From Vermamoeba vermiformis (Eukaryota; Tubulinea; Echinamoebida), in assembly GCA_045837725.1 (NCBI GenBank), contig JBEWZL010000200.1:1-64000 (forward strand): a DNA stretch of 64,000 nt, in the 5' to 3' direction. The first letter of the stretch is position 1, and the number at the start of each line of letters is the position of its first letter. The notes under the pieces are model-generated. The model saw nothing but the letters and a program-made list of their open reading frames with translations, was not told the DNA's origin and did not search any database. Positions 1 to 11,831 of this stretch are shown here, piece after piece. Position numbers and translations under genes: made by a program.

Positions 1-1345
1 TCCCTCTTCGGCCGGCCAATGCTTTTAGATAAAAATTATACAAAAATTCAGGACCTTTGATTTCCGTTAATCGCCAGAAGAGACTGTAGTACAAAAAATG
101 GTACAATTTTGTTGGGCGATGTCCATTGACAGTGCGCCACACCCCTGCGTGGATCCAGATCAGCCCCGGATCCGATCCACTTCCCCAAGCTTATTTCTTT
201 GTTTTATCATTAAAAAGGGATAAATCGCAATACAAGACTTGGTTGAGCAAGCCTAAGTATTCATAGGGAGGAATTTGGCCGGGCCCTAACCCATCCAAGT
301 GTCGAAGTCACGTTGAGGTGACTGACACGGCCAAAACCATGCGATTCATCAAGATAAAGGTCGCAGGCATCAAGATGACACCCCTCCATAAAGGAGACCG
401 TACAACAAAAGAGTGTCCGCTACGGCAAGTGACAAGTCACTTTCTAGCCCATCCAACTCAGTGCCAGTGAGAGTGCTGTTCCGAACCAGTGGTGTCACCG
501 AAGCAACACGACCTCCAGACCATACTCTGACCCACATCGTCGAGAATCAACGCGTAACTTTCTCGTTGTAGCGGCGCTAAGGTTTCACCCTTAGACGCCG
601 GATTGTTTAACATTGTTTATTGATAATTAATAGTGTCCAATAGTTTTAACAATCCTAAATATAATACACAGTGTTAGATAGGCGATGAAATTCACCTTGG
701 AACTGTAAAAACTTGAATTTTGCTGGCACGCATTCGCCGCAACTATGGTACGTAAATTATTACTTACCGTTGCTGTTTCCGTATTGAATTAGTCATTTAA
801 AATTACGTAGTGCATTGTTTTACCGCATCGATACCTGTTGTATTCAGATCGTGCGCGAAAAACTTGCCGCCTAAAAATATAGCCGTTAGAATTTGCACAT
901 TAATGATTTAAATTTAATAACTGCAATCTATAAAGGTAAGTGTAAGTTTAGAAGCATTGATTTGTAACAGTGCTCGTGCAGAAAATATTTAAAAATTAAA
1001 AAATTCGAATCTGAAATTTTTATACCTGTTTGCTTCTCTTCAGCTAGTATTTTATCGACAATGCATGGCTATATATAAGACAATTTTTTTCCGATTATCA
1101 AACCAAATATAACTTGCAGTTCGATAATTTCCCATGAATGTGGCCGCAGCATCTCCAGTGGACGCGGCCAAGGTGATTTGGTGTCACCCCAGCTTATTCT
1201 GGTAGATGATTTGGTCGTGCTTCATGGTACTGTGATTGCGGAGTGAATAATAAATCGGTTTTGCCAGCGAAAAGACTATTTTTTTGGCAGCGAATCGCCC
1301 GCAACTACAGGGCAGCAAGTGATAAGCTTGCTAAAGTTAATTGTA
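1..1345. other. Non-coding or decayed stretch with inverted repeats
   Basis: I see no convincing gene here. A 56-codon open frame at 300-470 (+) ends in TGA and matches nothing I know. Positions 572-600 form a near-perfect stem-loop (CGGCGCTAAGG against CCTTAGACGCCG with a one-base bulge). Positions 1141-1147 and 1164-1170 are perfect 7-bp inverted arms (TGGCCGC / GCGGCCA). The strings near 728-755 and 1285-1312 resemble each other (CGCAACTA preceded by a GC-rich run). The stretch is more GC-rich in patches than later intergenic DNA, which would fit remnants of a mobile element, but no transposase, integrase or terminal repeat was identified. Confidence 0.35.
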
Positions 1346-1653
1346 TGCTATTTCATCAATATTATCAAAGATAAAAGACAGAGCGACGCGTTAAAGACCA
1401 GATCGAGTAATAATTTATTTATTTTTTTTACTCGAAGAAATTCAGCAAAAACCTCCCTATAGCTAGGTGTAAATAGCTTATAAATGCGCAAAAAAATGCC
1501 CAATTTAATTGAAATACCAATATCTTCGCCCGAAATTAATTTTTTTTCGTGCGCAGGGATCAAAGGGATATAAGAATTAATTTCTTTCTCAAAGAGCGGA
1601 TGCAGGAAAGAAAAAATATTGTAGCAAGCTTGATAAAGACGATGACTACTTAC

Positions 1654-1746
1654 AGTGGGCTTGTCCTTCCAAATAGAATTGAGTTCGATTTTGGAACCGT
1701 CCAATGCTTGAACAAGGACGCCTGAGAGTTGTTTGTTGAGCGACAT
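1654..1746 (-). pseudogene. Orphan first exon of a peroxiredoxin-like (PRXL2/AhpC-TSA type) protein
   Basis: The ATG at 1746 opens 31 codons ending in a clean donor (ACT|GTAAGT at 1653). The peptide has the pattern 'G.LVQALDG..IELNSIWKDKPTV', which resembles the N-terminus of PRXL2/FAM213-type thioredoxin-fold proteins, where this strand precedes the RRFGC..C redox motif. I found no following exon with that Cys motif down to position 1. Reading through the donor gives an unrelated low-complexity ORF to 1348. The likely interpretation is a gene fragment or a decayed gene. A real gene whose second exon I failed to recognise remains possible. Confidence 0.35.
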
Positions 1747-1766
1747 CTGCTATGTTGTTTTGAGGT

Positions 1767-2525
1767 TTGAGTGTTATTGTTGTACGAATTTTAAATAAGA
1801 AATGCCTCGATTTCTTTCGCTATTTTATGCTCCGTCTGTTCCGTTCTTCAAGAATAATCTACGTGGATCACAATCGCCATTCCAATTCTGGCGAACGAAT
1901 CCAGTTACATCGCGTGATGTCTTCTAGGTCCAATATTCAATACTACTACCATATATGTACAAATGGTTGCACGAGAGCAACTCGTTTGATTAGCTCGTCA
2001 AACACAACTGAAGTGAAATTAATCTTATTCTTTTGCGCATCTGACTTGTTCGTAGCAAGTCATGTCAGAAACACATATTATGTTACTATTATGCTCGTTG
2101 ATAAGGTAAATTATGAACAACATCCTACGTAGCTTTTTAGTTGAACGATCTGGTTCATCCAGATTATTCGCATTTTTTAACGCGTGTAAATTACTTGAAA
2201 ATGCTGTTAAACTATGATTATAATTTTGGCGCGTGTAGAATAAATATTTAGCTTGTTGCAAATTTTTATAGAAATTAAAATTGCATCCAAAAGATTCTGA
2301 AACAAATACTAGCCAAAATGAATATATTATACGGTTTTAATTATTTTGGATACGATATTTGGAACGTAATTAAGTAAACAACTCACTGACCCGAAAGATC
2401 TGGAGATTTGTCGTTGGAAATTGTATGATCTTCGCCGTGTCCTCTGATGATCTTGCTTTGGTAAGTGATACTATCCTTATAACTATAATTATACTAACGG
2501 TTACAATAAGCGCTATTTTAACGTG
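1767..2525. other. Intergenic, AT-rich, no gene recognised
   Basis: Open frames here (for example 1767-2132 + and 2025-2261 -) lack domain character, plausible splice continuation or paralogue support. The stretch borders the promoter of sedolisin A on its right side. Nothing else was recognised. Confidence 0.4.
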
Positions 2526-2543
2526 CCTCCCAAAAAAGGGAGG
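2526..2543 (+). promoter_or_regulatory. Palindromic upstream element of sedolisin A
   Basis: CCTCCC, six A, GGGAGG: perfect 6-bp inverted arms around an A-tract, 69 bp before the sedolisin A start codon and followed by GGCGCC at about 2562. Almost the same string, in the same orientation relative to the gene, lies upstream of sedolisin D (14066-14086). It was not found upstream of the inactive copies B and C. Regulatory function is inferred from position and conservation only. Confidence 0.5.
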
Positions 2544-2611
2544 AAAATTGTACCAACAACCGGCGCCGAACAATTTTTTCTAGCTAGTAGCTTGATAGAG
2601 AACAATTAAAG

Positions 2612-4914
2612 ATGAGAGTAGTTGTATTAGCAATTATTCTCGCTTTAGCTATGGTCGAGGCCAGGGTTACGAACGTTAGAAGCGAGATCCCGCCTAAATT
2701 CGAGTTACTCGATCGTGCACCGGCAGATCAAGTTCTTGAATTTAGATTAGCGTTACAACAGAATAATATGGATATTTTAGAAGCAAGTACCACCGATAAA
2801 GCCTTAATCTCCTTTAGCCTTAGTCAGATCCATTTCTGAAATTTTATTTTTAGGCTACTTTGCTCGATGTCTCTGATCCCGACTCAAAGAACTACGGTAA
2901 GTATACGTATTGATTATTATAAACGAAGTATTGGTTGCGAATAGCTGCGCGAAAAAGCAACTTACTCTTCCATATTTTCGGCACTAGGTGCTTATTTGTT
3001 TATTAGGCAAATGGTGGACAACTGAACAAATTCTCGATTTAATTGCACCATCAATCGACGAGATCAAGCCAGTTGTTGCATGGTTAAAGTCTCATGGAGT
3101 GGAAGAGATCGACGTCTCTGGTCGCGATTTCATTAAGGCAAAGGCTCCTATTGGAATCATCGAACAATTATTCCAAACCGAAATGCATAATTTCCAATCA
3201 AAAGAAACAGGTTTGTTTTCGGCAAACTGGATACGTACCATGAAAATTTTATTAAATTCTTTCCAAATTAGGCAAAATCGTCCCACGTGCGTTCGGAGAA
3301 GTTCACGTGCCTGATCATCTTCACGTAATTCAGTTTGTAATGGGTATCACGGAACTCGTTCCAAATTCGTATGTTAAGAGCAATGGTGTTTCGGATCTGA
3401 AGCGCCATGTTGAGCAAGATCCGCTGGGGTACATTTATCCCGGCATCATTCGAAAGATGTACCAAATCCCTACAGCCTTCAACGTCAATCCGCAAAGCTC
3501 ATTTGCCGTTGTTGAATATCAAAACGATACGTCCTACAACCAAGCGGATCTGACTATTTTCAACCAACAAATGAACGAGAACGCACGAGTGCAGAAGATC
3601 GTTGGACCTTTTTACCCTGATGATCCTGATGTTGAATCCACTCTTGACGTCCAGGTAATATTAACTTCTTCAACACTTCAACAGATTTGATCTGTTGGAG
3701 GATCAGAAATTAACGCAGAATTTTTCGTCGGTAACTAATGATTTTTTTAAATAGTACGGTGCTGCGATCGCTTTGAACACTTCGTTCTGGTTCTGGACAG
3801 TTGACCAATGGCTGTACGAGTTCGCTACTGATTTGTTCAACGCCGAGTCGCAGCCACTCGTCGTGTCAATGTCTTGGGGCTGGCCTGAAATTATGCAATG
3901 CGGTATGACTGCTTGCGTTAATTCATCGATGGGATCGTCATTGCAATACGTCAATAGAGTGAACCACGAGTACATTAAGATCGGTTTAAAGGGCATCACT
4001 TTGCTCGCTGCTTCAGGTGATTTTGGTGCCGGTGGCGATGGTGATATTGGCTGCGCTAATATTTTGACAACAATTTTCCCTGGTGCTTCTCCCTGGGTCA
4101 CTTCTGTCGGTGGAACTATGTTAATACCACCTTCGCAAGCCGTTCATGAACGACGCCAATCCAAGCAGCAACAACCGCCTATCTGCAGTCAGTTAGTATC
4201 ACGTGATATTTAATTTATCAATTTTATTTCTTATGTTCAAACTTTAGAAAACAATGTGCAACTACGACGGTCGAAGGTGTTTCTTCTTTTCCTGGTAAGA
4301 CTTTTATCCTTAATATTTTGTTCTTAGTATTAATTGTTACTATCATTACAGTTGCACGTATTACATCCGGCGGAGGATTTTCAAATGTGAGTGATTTGCC
4401 CGGCTGGCAAAAAGACTATGTCAACGAATACTTGAAGATCGCGACGAATCTTCCGTACGGCCAATTCAAGCCTACTAAACGAGGCTTCCCTGACGTAGCT
4501 GCAAATGCGCACAATTATTTGATCAACATCGCCGGCCAAGGGTTTATGTCTGTTGACGGGTACGTTTTGCGATGAAGTTTGACAGATCTCAATTTTTATT
4601 AATTTTATTATGGAACCAACAGAACTTCTGCGGCGACTCCCGTGTTCGGAGCTATCATCTCGCTGCTCAATAGCTACTTGCTCAACAACGGCAAGAGCTC
4701 GATTGGCTTTGCCAACCCCTTGTTGTACAAGATGTACGCTGCTGACAAGACGACCTTCACTGACATCACCACTGGCAATAATTATTGCGCTGAAGCGTGT
4801 TGTGGCAATACTGGATATGTTGCCACGAAAGGCTGGGATGCAGTGACTGGTCTCGGTACTCCTATCTTCCCCAAAATGCAGGAGTACCTCCAAAAGAACG
4901 TTGTAAACAAATAA
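2612..4914 (+). CDS. Sedolisin A, TPP1-like serine-carboxyl peptidase (S53)
   Basis: Secreted acid peptidase of the sedolisin family, made as a preproenzyme. Eight exons: 2612-2782, 2854-2896, 3007-3210, 3272-3654, 3755-4191, 4248-4294, 4352-4559 and 4623-4914; all phases agree. A signal peptide (MRVVVLAIILALAMVEA) is followed by the pro-kumamolisin prodomain and a dibasic KR just before the mature start (DPLGYIYPG). The catalytic residues known from TPP1 are present: Glu and Asp in ESTLD (3634-3636, 3646-3648), the oxyanion Asp in ASGDFGAG (4019-4021) and Ser in GTSAATP, which is assembled across intron 7 (Ser codon 4627-4629). Intron 1 is a GC-AG intron (donor GCAAGT at 2783). A tandem paralogue follows about 100 bp downstream. 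Expected to be active. Confidence 0.9.
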
Positions 4915-5013
4915 TAGAAAAATATATATTTGGTAATAAAATAAAAGTAGGTCAGGAAATTCTGGTTGTTTTGTTGTCTCGAGCAGATCGCCACAAACCT
5001 ACGCGCAAATTCA

Positions 5014-7329
5014 ATGGCACAATTAAACAGCGCTATATTTATTGTTTTAGTGGCGCTGCTATGCGTCGAGGCGAAGCTAATGTTACAGAGGAATCACGTT
5101 CCTGATAACTTTAGCAAACTTTCTTTGGCCCAACCAGATCAGACTCACGAATTTAGAATTGCATTAAAACAACGCAATCTAAATATTTTGGAGGTAATTA
5201 ATTATATTCCAATTATAATATAATTCATAGCCGATCCTACCAAGATTTTTCGATTTTACGTGACCTAAAAAATTAATATAAACCTATCAATAACGTTATA
5301 ATAATTATAGGAAAAATTATTGGAGTTATCTGATCCTGATTCGCCCAAGTACGGTATGAACGGAAATATCTAAAGAGGATTCAGATCGAGAAGTTTGATA
5401 CCTTACCTATTATTCAGGCAAATGGCTAACCAATGACCAAATTCTCGATTTGATCGCCCCGACTGAAGAAGAGATTAAACCTGTTGTTTCATGGCTCAAA
5501 GAACACGGTGCAGATCGGATTGACGTTTCAGGACGAGACTATATCAAAGTTTCTGCTTCGATTGGAGTCATTGAAAAATTATTCCAAACGAGAATGCATC
5601 ATTTCAAGTCTGAAGAAACTGGTAAGCGAAAAAAACAACCTTTGTCGATCGGGATCTTGCTGACCACCCACATCAATTAGGCAAGATTATAACACGTGCT
5701 TTCGGTGAAATTCACGTTCCAGACCACCTTCACGTAATTGATATGGTGCTTGGTCTCACTGAACTCGTTCCTAAGTCTGAGATCGAGCCCGTGAAACACA
5801 AGCGAGACGTCACTCAAGATCCAATGGGCTACATTTATCCTGGCATTTTAAGACTCAATTACTATATTCCTAGTGCCTATCAGGTCCATCCTAAGAGCTC
5901 TATTAGCATTGTCAACTTCCAGGATCTGTCGGGTTTCAGTCAATCTGACCTCCCAGTTTTCAACTACAATTTCAACGAGAGCACGCATGTGGATAAGATT
6001 GTTGGTCGATTTAGCGGTAATAGCCCGGACTTCCAATCGAATTTACAAGCTCAAGTAAGTATCAAATAATTACATATTGCCAGCATGACGTGCGAAGTAG
6101 CGGATCCAAAATTTTTCACGATAATCGTTTTTTTCGCGGCATTTTATTTCTTTATTGACACAATGTTCAATATAGTACGGCAGTGCCCTTGCATTAAACA
6201 CTACTTTCTGGTTCTGGACGGTCGATAAGTGGTTGTACGAGTTCGCCACGGATCTGTTCAATTCTGATCCGTACCCTCTCGTCGTTGTCATGGGCTGGGG
6301 CTGGCCTGAAGACTTGCAATGTCAAATTGTCGGTTGCGGTGGCGTCTCTGGCTCGTACGCTTATGTCGAACGACTCAACGCAGAATTCATGAAACTGGGT
6401 GTCAAGGGCATTACGCTCTTAGCCTCTGCAGGCGACAAAGGAGCACCGGGAGATAAAGACAGACACTGCAAAAAAGGAATTATGTCGACCATGTTCCCTG
6501 CCTCGTCTCCTTGGGTCACATCCGTTGGCTCGACTATGCTCGGTGTTCAACAAAACAGACTCTTCAAATCGAAGCGTCAAGCCCCAGTTCCTTATGAATG
6601 CACACAGTACGTCTAATAATGATTATAATATATTATTTTACTAATGCTCGCAAATAGAGTCCAATGCGCAAGTTCTAGCTACGAAATTGCATGCGCATAT
6701 CCTAGTAAGTCGCAAAATAAATACAATATTAATGGTATTGATATTAATATTATTCTTGGAAATTAGCTGCATTTATGACTACTGGTGGAGGATTTTCGCA
6801 AATTAGTCCCAGACCTGCGTATCAACACGATGCCGTGAAACAATACTTCAACAATACTTTCACGCTATTGCCTCCCGCCAATTTGTTCAATGCCTCTAAT
6901 AGAGCATACCCTGATATCAGTGCCACCGGTCATAATTACTTGGTCCAAGTTGGAATGAACGGATTCGTGCAGGTGGATAGGTACGTGGTCTGAAAGTGTG
7001 CGATCCACGTCAATTTTTCTAACTAGATCTGCCAATTTAGCTCGGCTGCTTCAGCAACAGTCGTTGGCAGTGTGTTATCATTATGGAACAGCTTCTTATT
7101 TAACAACAATAAGAACTCGCTCGGATTCGTGAATCCGCTCCTCTACAAAATTTTCAAAGAGAATCCTAATGCCTACACGGACATTACTATAGGCACTAAT
7201 TACTGCACAAAGAGTTGCTGCGGTACCATTGGTTATAATGCAGTTCCTGGCTACGATGTGATTTCAGGTCTAGGCACGCCTTTGTTCTCGCCATCCATTC
7301 CTACACTCAAGAAAATTCTCAAGATCTGA
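5014..7329 (+). CDS. Sedolisin B, catalytically dead sedolisin paralogue
   Basis: Same eight-exon architecture and phases as sedolisin A: 5014-5193, 5311-5353, 5418-5621, 5681-6054, 6176-6606, 6658-6704, 6767-6980 and 7041-7329. The ATG at 5014 gives a signal peptide (NSAIFIVLVALLCVEA). The reading frame is open throughout and keeps the prodomain, the KR pro-site (KHKRDV), the paired cysteines and the C-terminal NYC..SCC calcium-site region. The triad is lost: the Glu and Asp codons are CAA (Gln) at 6034-6036 and 6046-6048, and GTSA is replaced by SSAA, with Ala (7045-7047) where the nucleophile should be. The oxyanion Asp remains (GDKGAP). This is best read as a secreted pseudoenzyme. Intron 1 is GT-AG, and the palindromic element seen at A and D is absent. 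Confidence 0.85.
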
Positions 7330-7462
7330 AAGCAGCACTAGTCACTGTATATACCCACGTAAGCTATTATAGCAAATACTGCAATTTTGGTTTGATATAA
7401 AATCATAACTTGAAGATCCAGATTCTCTGAAATTTTTTTTAACGCAAATAGAATTTTATTTC

Positions 7463-8220
7463 TTATACTTGGACGCTATAAACATCCTTAAGAAAATTCT
7501 TTAAGTGAAAATCAGTAATTCGTTTCACCATTTCTCGATAATGCAATTGAAGCCCGTGATTGTCGCCTTTGAAAATTTCCAGTTCTTTTGGATCACGTGC
7601 AAGTGCGTAAAGTTGTTTTGAACAGCGCGGTGTCAAACACGTGTCAGCATCGCCGTGCATAAATAATGAAGCACAACGAGGTCCTAGTATTGAAACTTCT
7701 TCCGTGCCTGCTGTTTGAGATGCGACCGTTGAAATTGCCACGACTGAATTGCGACGAGAAGCGGCTTTAATAACAACGGCACCGCCAAAAGACCATCCAG
7801 CAAGACATATTTTTTCAACTCCGTATTGACTTTGTAGCGTGTCAATGGCTGTCAAAGTGTCAAGTAGACATTCGGCCAGATGTGCTGGTTTTCGGTAATC
7901 AATTCTAAGAACAGTAACGCCTAGTTGTTGTAAGTCAACTCCGATGTCTTCCCATGCACCACATGGGCCTGCGGTACCTCCACCTGCTCCTGACACAAGA
8001 ACGGATCCAAATTTTGATCCTTCTGATAAGTGCAATAATCCTGGATAATAACGAAATATTAAAATTATAGCCCGAAAACACTCAATATAATCAATATATG
8101 ATACTATGAGAGTTAATACTTACCAGAAACGGTACCTTTCAAGATCTGTCCTTTCGATCCGGATTCAAAAACTTTCAAATTGAAGTTCGTGGGCTTAACT
8201 CTAGTGGTGCTTCTTGACAT
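7463..8220 (-). CDS. Small alpha/beta hydrolase
   Basis: Two exons, 8124-8220 and 7463-8040, giving about 224 residues with no signal peptide. The fold is shown by the GWSFGG nucleophile elbow (GxSxG), a downstream HGDAD segment providing the acid, and GDNHGL providing the catalytic His close to the C-terminus. Size and layout fit cytosolic dienelactone-hydrolase-like or TEX30/KANL3-like hydrolases. The substrate cannot be inferred. The gene converges with sedolisin B, whose stop codon lies about 130 bp away. Confidence 0.75.
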
Positions 8221-8538
8221 TGTAGAAAGTGCTCTTTTGATGCTCTTGATCATAAAATTCTTGATGAAATGAGCAACCGTTCATTCCTGAGCTTAAATAT
8301 TCTCCGAGCACGTGCCTTGAACTAAGCTCGTGATTGATGTCACGTGCCACTACAGCAACGCTTCTAATTACGACAAATTAATTAAATTATTTGCAGCGTC
8401 AAAAACAGTCCTTGGTTCAAAAAAGTAAAATTGGTTGAACTGTTCTTTGGATCTTTTAAGTGAAACGCTTGAACGAACACGCCGAACCAATTTATAAAAG
8501 GAATTGTTACGTACATAATATTTGGAGCCGAGGAAACA

Positions 8539-9464
8539 ATGAACAGTTGGCAAGATCTTCCGAAAGAATTGATCTCATTAATACTTTCATTATGCGACGA
8601 TAAAACACTTGCTGTTAATATTCCACAAGTATGCAAATTATTTTACAATATTTCAAACGATAATGGCGACATTTGGAAAGCCAGATGCACGAACGATCGA
8701 ATTGATCACGGCTTGAAAGACCCAAACGAGACTTGGAAGCAATTTTATTATGCATGTAAGTATATTGCAACTACATAATGCCTATAATAGACCTAAGTAG
8801 TCGACTGCAGGAAATTTAATTATTTTTTTAATTTTTTAAATTTGTTTTTCAATTTTGTAGGTAACATAAAGTTATTTCCGCTGTATGGCTTTACAATTGG
8901 AAAATCTACTCGTGAAGAGTTTCATTCAGTACCTGGTGTATCAGTAAGCCAACAACGAGGCACACGTGGTGAGTTAGTGTTGAATAAGACCACCTTCAGT
9001 TTCGACAGTTCTGGCGTTTTCACGCGTTTAAATTTCATGCGCACAATGAAGACTAAAAATATTCCTCCGTAAGTACTAATTCCCCCTATTAGCTGAAAAT
9101 ATTTTTTTAAATTTTTATTGTACCGAATCCAGATCTTGGTCAAAGTTCGGATTTACTTGGGAGACTTCATTAGAAGAGTACAAAAAAATATTCCATCGAT
9201 GGAACGGAAATTATTCCATTCCAAACAAACTACATTCAAATATGGTTAGCTTAAATACTGTCGCTTTTGAAGGAAATTTCTATTACTTGATCCAGCTAAC
9301 GTTCGAAGGTACTAATAAAAGTACATATATTTAATGTTTATACACTCATAATACCTATTTTCGCAGATCGAGATGGAAAATTAACGTTGCTGAGGATGGA
9401 TCTAACGCACGTAACGAATCCGCATTTCATCGAATTGTACACGAAGAAAGTCATCAATGATTAA
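8539..9464 (+). CDS. Small F-box protein
   Basis: Four exons, 8539-8755, 8861-9068, 9133-9308 and 9367-9464, in phase, giving about 232 residues. The N-terminus (WQDLPKELISLILSLCDD, then VCKLFYNIS...IWKARC) is a typical F-box, the Skp1-binding motif of SCF ubiquitin ligases. The remainder has no recognised substrate-binding repeat; it looks like a compact beta-rich domain. It lies between the hydrolase and the decayed sedolisin C and ends about 160 bp from the pseudogene's C-terminal fragment. Several other F-box-like genes occur in this window. Confidence 0.7.
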
Positions 9465-9622
9465 AGTACATGTGTAGCATATCACCACGATTATATTTAG
9501 TCATATCGCCTTTCACCAAGAACTTGAGGACAAATTTAAGTGTTCCTAAATTAAAATTTAAACGGATCCGTTCGATTTGCTTTTTTTTTGTTCTTGAAAC
9601 TGCTTTTATCGTATTCAAAACA

Positions 9623-11385
9623 TTATTTCTTTTCAACAACTTTCTTGCGGAGATATTCTTGCATCTTAGGGAACATAGGAGTACCGAGACCAGTCACGGC
9701 GTCCCAGCCCTGAGTAGCGACGAAACCAACATTGCCGCAGCAAATTTCAGTGCAGTAGTTGTTGAGTGGGGTGGGAGGGGGGGAAGAAAAAAAAAAAAAA
9801 GGGTAGGAAGATTCGTGGCAATATTCAGTATATTCCGTACCTGTTGCCAGCTAGGGATGCTGCTAAACAAAGAAAAGGCGTAAGAAGATATGAGTGTGTT
9901 GTTAGATGAGAGAACTTCAGTTATTATCGTGGTACAAGTTTAATTTATGCGTGGAATTTTCCTTATAAGGAAAATTCCACAAAACACGATGGGAATTGAT
10001 CTCCGTTAGATTGATCGCGTTATTTAATTTTATTTATCGATACTTATTTGACATTTTAACGTTTCGTGGCGAACTCGTACATCCATCCTGTTGCAGTCCA
10101 GAACCAAAAACTAGTGTTCAAAGCCAAGGACGCGCCATACTTTAATAGAATATTAATATCGTACATAACAGGAGACCGCCCAATAAAAACAGTTGGTTTC
10201 GTACGAAAAAACGAAACGGATCGGATCCGAAACGGAATTTGAATCAGCCATAAAGTTTTTTGATAGTTCAAATTGATCGTATGACTTACTTGCACATCGA
10301 GCGTTGATTCAGCAATAGGTTTGTCGCCATTGTACGGACCAATTACATTCGTCACTACTGCGTTCTCGCTCATTTCGGAATTGAATTGTGCAAGGTCGTT
10401 CGTACTGTACGAAGGGACGTCAAAGAACTCAATCACGGCCAATGAGCTCATTGTGTTGACGTTGTACGTCGCAGGTATTTTGTACATGTTTCTCAATTGA
10501 CCGGGATAAATGATCCCAAGCGGATCCGTTCGCTCTCCGACGTACTTTTGCTTGATATTAGTACGACCGATTAAGCACTTAGGCACCAGTTCAGTGAGAC
10601 CCATGATCATATCAACAATCTCAAGGTGATCGGGAATATGAATGGATCCGTACACTCGTGAGACGATTATGCCTAATAAGGAAATATTAGAAAAATAACA
10701 TTAAAGTTTATTAATTTAATCGTACCAGTTTCGAGTGACTTGTAGTCGTGCATTTCAGTTTGGAACATTTGTTCAATGACACTAATTCGCGCCGCAACTT
10801 TGATGAAATCACGACCTGAAACGTCGATCTCTTCCACTCCATAAGACTTTAACCATGCAACAACTGGTTTGATCTCGTCAAAGGATGGTGCAATTAAATC
10901 GAGAATTTGTTCAGTTGTCCACCATTTGCCTAATAAAGAAAAAGAACATTAGAAATAAGAACATTAGTGCCGAAAATAAGAACATTAGTGCCGAACATAA
11001 TAATAGTAAGTTGCTTTTTCGCGAGTAGCTATTCGCAACTAATACTTCGACGTTCAAAAAAACAGTATGATAGAACACTATTATGTACCGTAATTAGGAG
11101 ATTCAGGGTCAGAAACGTCGAGAAGAGTGGCCTGTTTTCAATAAACCAATTAAGAAATAAATTAGAATAAAGAAAAACTGACTTCAACTGCTAGTAATAA
11201 TCTACCTCTAGTATATCGATGTTCTTTTGCTTCAATGCGAACCTGAACTCGTGTATTTGATGAGGATCTGTCCTAGCAACGATTTCGAACTGATCTGGGA
11301 CGCGTTCTCGCTGGTTCATTAACCTGGCATCGGCGGTGATTACAGCAAGAGCGATTAAAAATATTGTTACTAATTCGCGAAACAT
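9623..11385 (-). pseudogene. Sedolisin C, deletion-disrupted sedolisin pseudogene
   Basis: The N-terminal half is well preserved. It has a signal peptide from 11385 (MFRELVTIFLIALAVITADA), a GT-AG first intron after ILE, the prodomain exons, and the catalytic-domain start with intact ESTLD (10656-10286 region). The exon beginning YGASLALNTSFWFW then stops after YEFATKR at 10056. Only the last 45 or so residues reappear at 9623-9760 (GFV/ATQGWDAVTGLGTP-like, KKVVEKK end), joined to a purine run (9770-9800) and a scrap of exon 7. About 200 residues, including the oxyanion Asp and catalytic Ser regions, are missing. The usual dibasic KR before the mature domain is also absent (reads VGERTDPLG). 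Non-functional as a peptidase. Confidence 0.8.
9951..9980. repeat. Perfect 30-bp palindrome inside sedolisin C
   Basis: The two 15-bp arms (GTGGAATTTTCCTTA and its reverse complement) abut with no spacer. The palindrome lies in the non-coding stretch that replaced the missing central part of sedolisin C, between the truncated exon 5 and the C-terminal remnant. It could be a footprint of the deletion event or a tiny inverted-repeat element. Confidence 0.8.
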
Positions 11386-11831
11386 ATCAAAGGTTCTGTT
11401 GTAGCGACAACCTGTACTCGGTAGAAGATCCCTCTTAACGAAAGTAGAAACTTCGGCTAAAAATTCATAATTAGATAAAACTTCAATTGAGAACTGATTT
11501 AGAAATATAAAACCATCAATGCTTTTCTACGATTGATAGACTTCAACTCCTCAAAACTAAGCTTTTGAAATTTTCGGATCTCGCTTCAGGGGTTCTCTTC
11601 TGTTGATCAATCGAGCATTGAGTACTAGTTAGCGATTGTGATTGCAAGACCAACCACGAGTATGCGAGCCTTTGAGCACTTGAGCTGTTGTTGGTGTTAT
11701 AGAGACCGCGAAATGAAGGCGTCGCCCGAGTACAATTTCATCGGAATTTAATAATGAATGGCGCAATTTATTGATTAATATTGTCTAGAACAGAACGACG
11801 AATCAATTTAAGCGCCTTGTTGTCTTTGACC
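11386..11831. other. Intergenic between sedolisins C and D
   Basis: This is upstream sequence of the decayed copy C and downstream sequence of copy D. No open frame with protein character was seen, and there is no copy of the CCTCCC-A6-GGGAGG element. Nothing else was recognised. Confidence 0.4.

Noticed and set aside
720-1312. Decayed second exons of the peroxiredoxin-like gene (LRR-M/LRAI-like readings)
   Set aside because: Only a handful of residues resemble the RRFGC motif and frames break at once; too weak to claim.
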